Assembly: GCA_043798775.1 (NCBI GenBank)
Contig: JAZDOL010000060.1
Span: 1-11,361, forward strand
DNA from: CAZUEG01 sp043798775
GTDB taxonomy: Bacteria; Patescibacteriota; Minisyncoccia; Minisyncoccales; GWA2-46-15
Length of the DNA: 11,361 nucleotides
Direction of reading: 5' to 3'
Both the position numbers and the translations under genes were made by a program. Below, piece by piece: positions 8,343 to 11,361 of the stretch. The notes under the pieces were generated by a model. The model was given only the letters and a program-made list of their open reading frames with translations. It was not told the origin of the DNA and did not search any database. Each line of letters begins with the position of its first letter. The first letter of the stretch is position 1.

Positions 8343-8774
8343 TTATTCGTCTTTAAGAATCTCTTCTAATCTTTCTTCGATCTCTTTAAGTTCGACCTTT
8401 TTTTCCGGTTGATTTACTTCTTTGGGTTTTTCAATAACTTCCGCGGGTTTATCGGCATTGAATGAACGAATTCTTACCGGCTTATCCGATGGGTGACGCA
8501 TAATGAGTAAGTGGCGCATATTTCGTTCTTCGAGAAGCAACCGCTTATTTAGTTCATCCAACGCTTCTTTGGCGACCGTAAAATCAAATGACAAAAGAAC
8601 AACACCTCGTTGTTTTTTGATAGGGTACTCCATTCTCTTTTTTAAAATAGGCCGATTATCCAGTAACGCTCCTCCTAATTCTTTAATAATCGCCAATACT
8701 TTCTCTGCCATCTGATTGGCCTCTTCGTCCAAAACATCCGGCTTAACGATAATGCTTAATTCATAATATTTCAT
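8343..8774 (-). CDS. rpsF: Small ribosomal subunit protein bS6
   Basis: bS6 pairs with bS18 on the platform of the 30S subunit. The 143-residue product starts MKYYELSIIVKPDV, the usual first beta strand, and keeps the family core to about residue 100: GGALLDNRPILKKRMEYPI, then FDFTVAKEALDELNKRL and ERNMRHLLIMR. Beyond the core is a 40-residue charged extension (Lys/Glu/Pro-rich, then a likely helix VELKEIEERLEEILKDE). Charged tails are common on bS6, but this one is fairly long and ends in an apparent amphipathic helix. It is the first gene of the rpsF-ssb-rpsR operon, divergent from the phosphatase gene at 8901. The start lacks a Shine-Dalgarno. A clear minus-strand promoter was not found; TTAACT with TAATTT 16 bases downstream, at about 8836-8863, is only a weak candidate. 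Confidence 0.96.
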   Translation of the reverse strand: MKYYELSIIVKPDVLDEEANQMAEKVLAIIKELGGALLDNRPILKKRMEYPIKKQRGVVLLSFDFTVAKEALDELNKRLLLEERNMRHLLIMRHPSDKPVRIRSFNADKPAEVIEKPKEVNQPEKKVELKEIEERLEEILKDE

Positions 8775-8804
8775 GTGTTTAATACTTAAAATAGCTTCTA
8801 CTAC

Positions 8805-8834
8805 TTGGCATTTCGAGCAGCTTCTTGCTACAAT
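8805..8834 (+). promoter_or_regulatory. Sigma-70-like promoter for the suhB-manB pair
   Basis: The -35 hexamer TTGGCA (8805-8810, one mismatch to TTGACA) is followed after 18 bases by TACAAT (8829-8834, one mismatch to TATAAT). A TG one base before the -10 (TGCTACAAT, 8826-8834) makes it an extended -10. Predicted initiation near 8841 leaves a leader of about 60 bases before the ATG at 8901. This is the best promoter match in the window. The surrounding 126-base region (8775-8900) must also hold the divergent rpsF promoter, so the two probably overlap. Confidence 0.5.
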
Positions 8835-8900
8835 ATAAAATTATCGGCAAGATTAATCCAGTTAAACGCAACCTAATTGCTCATAATATAACAAAAAACT

Positions 8901-9674
8901 ATGATCGTCAATCAAAAATTAAAGGACACGATAGTTACTTCTGTTAGAATTGGCGGTGACGTATTGCGTTCATATTTCGGTCGTTCGATCAAAATATCTC
9001 ACAAGAAAGATCGTTCACTTGTAACAATTACGGACCGAGAGTCGGAAAGAAAAATAATTAACTATATTAAACAAAATTTCCCCTCGCACTCAATAATTGC
9101 CGAAGAACGAGGATTTAAATCAGGTGATGAATATTCTTGGATAATTGACCCCCTCGATGGAACTACCAATTTCTCTTGCCATAATCCATTTTTCGCGGTA
9201 TCAATCGCCCTAATTTACAAAAAAGAAATTCTTTTGGGAGCGACATATAGTCCGTTAACAGATGAACTGTTCTTTGCGGAAAAAGATCGTGGTTTTTACC
9301 TGAATGGCAAAAAGGTGGTCGTGAAAAAAGGCAATAAGCTTAGCGATGCCTTGGTATTATTCAATCGTGGCGGTAAAATCGACAATTACCTGTCAACTTG
9401 TCGGGCAATGACTAAAGTCGGTCAACGATGCCGGACTGTTCGCTATTGGGGCTCTACCAGCCTGGAGCTTGCGTATCTGGCGACAGGAAGAATTGACGGC
9501 TACGTTAATTTTGGAAGTAAGATATGGGATTTTGCGGCAGGGGTATTAATGGTGAAAGAGGCTGGCGGTGTCACGTTGAACGGCAGGGGCAGGACATGGC
9601 GATTAGACGACGATAGTATGATTGCCGCTAATTCTAATCTTTGTCGTCAGTTAATAAAAATAATTAACACATAA
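8901..9674 (+). CDS. suhB: Inositol monophosphatase family phosphatase
   Basis: This 257-residue protein belongs to the magnesium-dependent inositol monophosphatase/SuhB family, which removes phosphate from inositol-1-phosphate or related sugar and nucleotide phosphates in the cytoplasm. Expected metal ligands are present: Glu68/Glu69 in IIAEERG, Asp83 and Asp86 in WIIDPLDGTTNF, and Asp210 in IWDFAAG. Asp45 in VTITDRESE matches the conserved early aspartate. The C-terminal GSTSLELAYLATGRIDGYV segment is also typical. Length is normal and nothing is missing. The start at 8901 fits the family N-terminus and has an A-rich leader without Shine-Dalgarno. The mutase gene begins four bases after its stop, so the two are almost certainly one transcript. 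That context favours a sugar-phosphate substrate, but specificity (inositol phosphate, fructose bisphosphate, 3'-phosphoadenosine phosphate) cannot be read from sequence alone. The name suhB is a family label. Confidence 0.9.
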   Translation: MIVNQKLKDTIVTSVRIGGDVLRSYFGRSIKISHKKDRSLVTITDRESERKIINYIKQNFPSHSIIAEERGFKSGDEYSWIIDPLDGTTNFSCHNPFFAVSIALIYKKEILLGATYSPLTDELFFAEKDRGFYLNGKKVVVKKGNKLSDALVLFNRGGKIDNYLSTCRAMTKVGQRCRTVRYWGSTSLELAYLATGRIDGYVNFGSKIWDFAAGVLMVKEAGGVTLNGRGRTWRLDDDSMIAANSNLCRQLIKIINT

Positions 9675-9678
9675 GTAT

Positions 9679-11109
9679 ATGGAAATTTTTCGTGCCTATG
9701 ATATTCGCGGAGAATACCCTAAAGATATAAATGACGAGAATATATATAAAATTGCCCGAACTCTAGTCAAAATGTTTAATGCTAGAAACGTGGTCGTAGG
9801 TCGTGATGTCAGCTTGAATACTCCTAATGTCCATAAGGCCTTAATTGATGGATTGACCGATCAGGGGGCAAACGTAACCGATATTGGCATTGCCGGCACG
9901 GATGTTGTTTATTTTGCCGCCGGACAATACCGGTTCGATATCGGGATTGAGATAACGGCATCACATTCCGCGGGACATTTGAGTGGGATAAAAATTATTG
10001 GACCAAATGCTACGCCATTCGGAATGGGTTTCGGGATGGAAAAACTTAAAAAAGCATTTCAGGATTATCAGGAATTGTCCTCCGATAGGAAAGGAGAAGT
10101 GGTGTGTAAAGATATTTGGCAAGAATTTATCGAACACACGCTGTCACGTGTTAATTACCAAAAGATTAAACCCGTTAATATCGTCGTCGATGCTTCTAAT
10201 GCCGTTGGATCGTTGGAAGTGGACCAGCTGATAAAACGCTTGCCGCAAGTTAAGGTGGAAAAAATTAACTGGGAATTAGACGGACATTATCCCGGACATG
10301 CGCCAAACCCATTTCTCAAAGAAAACCGCAAAGAATTAGTTGAAGCAATAAAGAAATCGAAAGTTAACTTCGGCGTTGCTTTCGACGGCGATGCTGATAG
10401 GATTTTCTTTGTTGATGGTAGGGGAGATTTTATCTTTGGGGTATATATAAATGTTCTCATCGCTGAAAAAATGTGTCTTGAGAGTCCTGGTAGAAAAATC
10501 CTTCACGACGTCAGGGCAATTCGTTATGCGCGGGAAAAAATAACAGCTGCCGGCGGAATTCCAGAAATGACCCTCGTTGGTCATGCTTATTTTAAGAAAA
10601 AAATGAAAGAAGAAAACGCAATCTTCGGCGCCGAATGTACGGGTCATGTATATTATAATTTCGGTGAGTATATGGTAGAGAATAGCTTGTTAGCTCTCTT
10701 GCAAGTTCTTGAAATAGTATCCGAAAAAGATAAAAGTTTAAGAGATTTGACGATCGATGCTCGAACGAAATACCCGACTATTGGCGAACATAATTTCACT
10801 TTGCCTGGTTTTTCCGCTACTGACGAATTGGGTCCGGATGCCATTGAAGCAATGAATAAAGTGTTATCGGCGCTTAGGGATTATTACCACGACGGAGACA
10901 TATCTGATTTTGATACATTTACCGTCTATTATCCAGAATGGAATTTTAATATTCGGCCATCGGCCAATGATCCCTTAGTCAGGGTAACCCTAGAGGCCAC
11001 AAATAAAAACGTCCTCTTAAGAAAAAAGGAGGAAGTATTTGCGTTTCTAAAAAAAGAAGGTTGCCAATTTCTGAATGATACCGGAGTCACATTACCGGAG
11101 GAAAATTAA
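9679..11109 (+). CDS. manB: Phosphomannomutase/phosphoglucomutase (alpha-D-phosphohexomutase)
   Basis: This 476-residue enzyme moves phosphate between C6 and C1 of mannose or glucose phosphates, supplying precursors of GDP-mannose or UDP-glucose. The four-domain order is intact. The start is MEIFRAYDIRGEYP. The phosphoserine loop is TASHSAGHLSGIK (93-105) with catalytic Ser95 and His96. The magnesium loop AFDGDADRI contains Asp236, Asp238 and Asp240. The sugar-recognition loop is GAECTGH (317-323). The C-terminal phosphate loop is RPSANDP (426-432). The phosphoserine loop is unusual: the family pattern is TASHNP followed by an Asn-Gly, while here Asn-Pro is Ser-Ala and Asn-Gly is Ser-Gly. Ser, His and all metal ligands remain, so activity is likely. 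Mannose versus glucose preference is not decidable; algC or pgm would be alternative names. It lies four bases after the phosphatase gene and converges with trpS. Confidence 0.92.
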   Translation: MEIFRAYDIRGEYPKDINDENIYKIARTLVKMFNARNVVVGRDVSLNTPNVHKALIDGLTDQGANVTDIGIAGTDVVYFAAGQYRFDIGIEITASHSAGHLSGIKIIGPNATPFGMGFGMEKLKKAFQDYQELSSDRKGEVVCKDIWQEFIEHTLSRVNYQKIKPVNIVVDASNAVGSLEVDQLIKRLPQVKVEKINWELDGHYPGHAPNPFLKENRKELVEAIKKSKVNFGVAFDGDADRIFFVDGRGDFIFGVYINVLIAEKMCLESPGRKILHDVRAIRYAREKITAAGGIPEMTLVGHAYFKKKMKEENAIFGAECTGHVYYNFGEYMVENSLLALLQVLEIVSEKDKSLRDLTIDARTKYPTIGEHNFTLPGFSATDELGPDAIEAMNKVLSALRDYYHDGDISDFDTFTVYYPEWNFNIRPSANDPLVRVTLEATNKNVLLRKKEEVFAFLKKEGCQFLNDTGVTLPEEN

Positions 11110-11151
11110 ACAATTCTGGGATAATCAAATAATCTTTTGGGATACCACAAA

Positions 11152-11361
11152 TTACGTTAATCCCATTTTTTTCTTAACTTCGTCCATCGTCGCTTCGGCA
11201 ATTACTCTTGCCTTTCTCGCCCCTTGGGCGAGAATTTCTTTGATGTATACATCACGGCTAAAAAGTTCCTTCCGTTTCTTTCGGAAAGGTTCCAACTTTT
11301 CGATTAACAGATCCGCTAACGATAATTTAAATTCTCGATAACCCTTTCCTTTGAATTTAAT
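11152..11361 (-). CDS. trpS: Tryptophanyl-tRNA synthetase, C-terminal end (partial)
   Basis: This is the last 69 codons plus TAA (11152-11154) of a minus-strand gene whose start lies beyond the right edge. The translation contains GKGYREFKLSLADLLIEKLE, then EPFRKKRKEL, EILAQGARKARVIAEATMDEV and a final KKKMGLT. This matches the C-terminal helical region of bacterial tryptophanyl-tRNA synthetase, where GYGDFK-like, ADLLIE-LEPIR-like and GAEKARAIAEETL-VRE-MGL-like patterns are well conserved. The enzyme charges tRNA-Trp in the cytoplasm. The catalytic HIGH and KMSKS regions are outside the window, so the call rests on the tail alone. A plus-strand frame over the same bases is its antisense shadow. 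The gap to the convergent manB stop is 42 bases. Confidence 0.88.
   Translation of the reverse strand: MKFKGKGYREFKLSLADLLIEKLEPFRKKRKELFSRDVYIKEILAQGARKARVIAEATMDEVKKKMGLT
11214..11241 (+). terminator. Terminator-like hairpin inside the trpS coding end
   Basis: TTCTCGCCC (11214-11222) and GGGCGAGAA (11226-11234) form a perfect nine-pair stem with loop CTT. On the plus strand it is followed by TTTCTTT (11235-11241). It lies 105 bases after the manB stop, and no other hairpin is visible in the 42-base gap between manB and trpS, so it may end the manB transcript. On the minus strand the same bases encode EILAQGARK of TrpRS, so the hairpin also exists in the trpS message, where it would be opened by ribosomes. 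The U-tract is imperfect, so function is inferred. Confidence 0.4.

Noticed and set aside
11117..11144. Direct repeat TGGGATA (11117 and 11138) in the manB-trpS gap
   Set aside because: Seven bases, two copies, no flanking structure; within chance for an AT-rich gap.
11075..11341. An 88-codon plus-strand frame overlapping the end of manB and the right edge
   Set aside because: It is the antisense of the trpS tail, whose minus-strand translation matches a known family closely.
1..11361. Mobile elements, CRISPR arrays, tRNA/rRNA genes, inteins or introns
   Set aside because: No terminal inverted repeats, spaced direct repeats, transposase-like proteins, cloverleaf sequences or gene interruptions were seen on either strand.

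Overview
This window looks like an ordinary stretch of core chromosome from a small-genome bacterium, most likely a Candidate Phyla Radiation (Patescibacteria) member and probably Parcubacteria-like. That placement is inference. It rests on the overall look of the FtsK membrane domain and RpoC, the unusual order rpoB-rpoC-ftsK-recA, an rpsF-ssb-rpsR operon without rplI, and the absence of recognisable Shine-Dalgarno sequences before any of the eight complete genes. The DNA is moderately AT-rich, and every gene reads through with the standard code. All ten visible stop codons are TAA (eight) or TAG (two); none is TGA. I found no mobile element, CRISPR array, tRNA or rRNA, and no anomalous island.

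Layout. Bases 1-7468 form a plus-strand block: the last 51 codons of rpoB, complete rpoC (RNA polymerase beta'), complete ftsK (membrane-anchored DNA translocase) and complete recA (recombinase). A strong bidirectional hairpin terminator at 7483-7509 closes the block. Bases 7584-8774 hold a minus-strand operon read rpsF (bS6), ssb (single-strand binding protein), rpsR (bS18, zinc-ribbon form), which converges on recA at the terminator. A 126-base divergent region (8775-8900) carries a good sigma-70-like promoter for the plus-strand pair 8901-11109: an inositol-monophosphatase-family phosphatase and a phosphomannomutase/phosphoglucomutase, 4 bases apart. The last 69 codons of trpS enter on the minus strand at the right edge, convergent with the mutase gene. 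There is no gene-free stretch longer than 126 bases.

How the genes relate. The left block joins transcription (RpoB/RpoC), chromosome segregation (FtsK) and recombinational repair (RecA). The minus operon pairs two ribosomal proteins that contact each other in the 30S subunit with SSB, an old and widespread arrangement. The suhB-manB pair suggests sugar-phosphate handling feeding nucleotide-sugar or surface polysaccharide synthesis. No undescribed biological system is evident. The points most worth a second look are the divergent phosphoserine loop of the mutase, the uniform lack of Shine-Dalgarno sequences, the absence of TGA stops, the TATAAT hexamers that contain the rpoC and ftsK stop codons, and a terminator-like hairpin buried in the trpS coding region.
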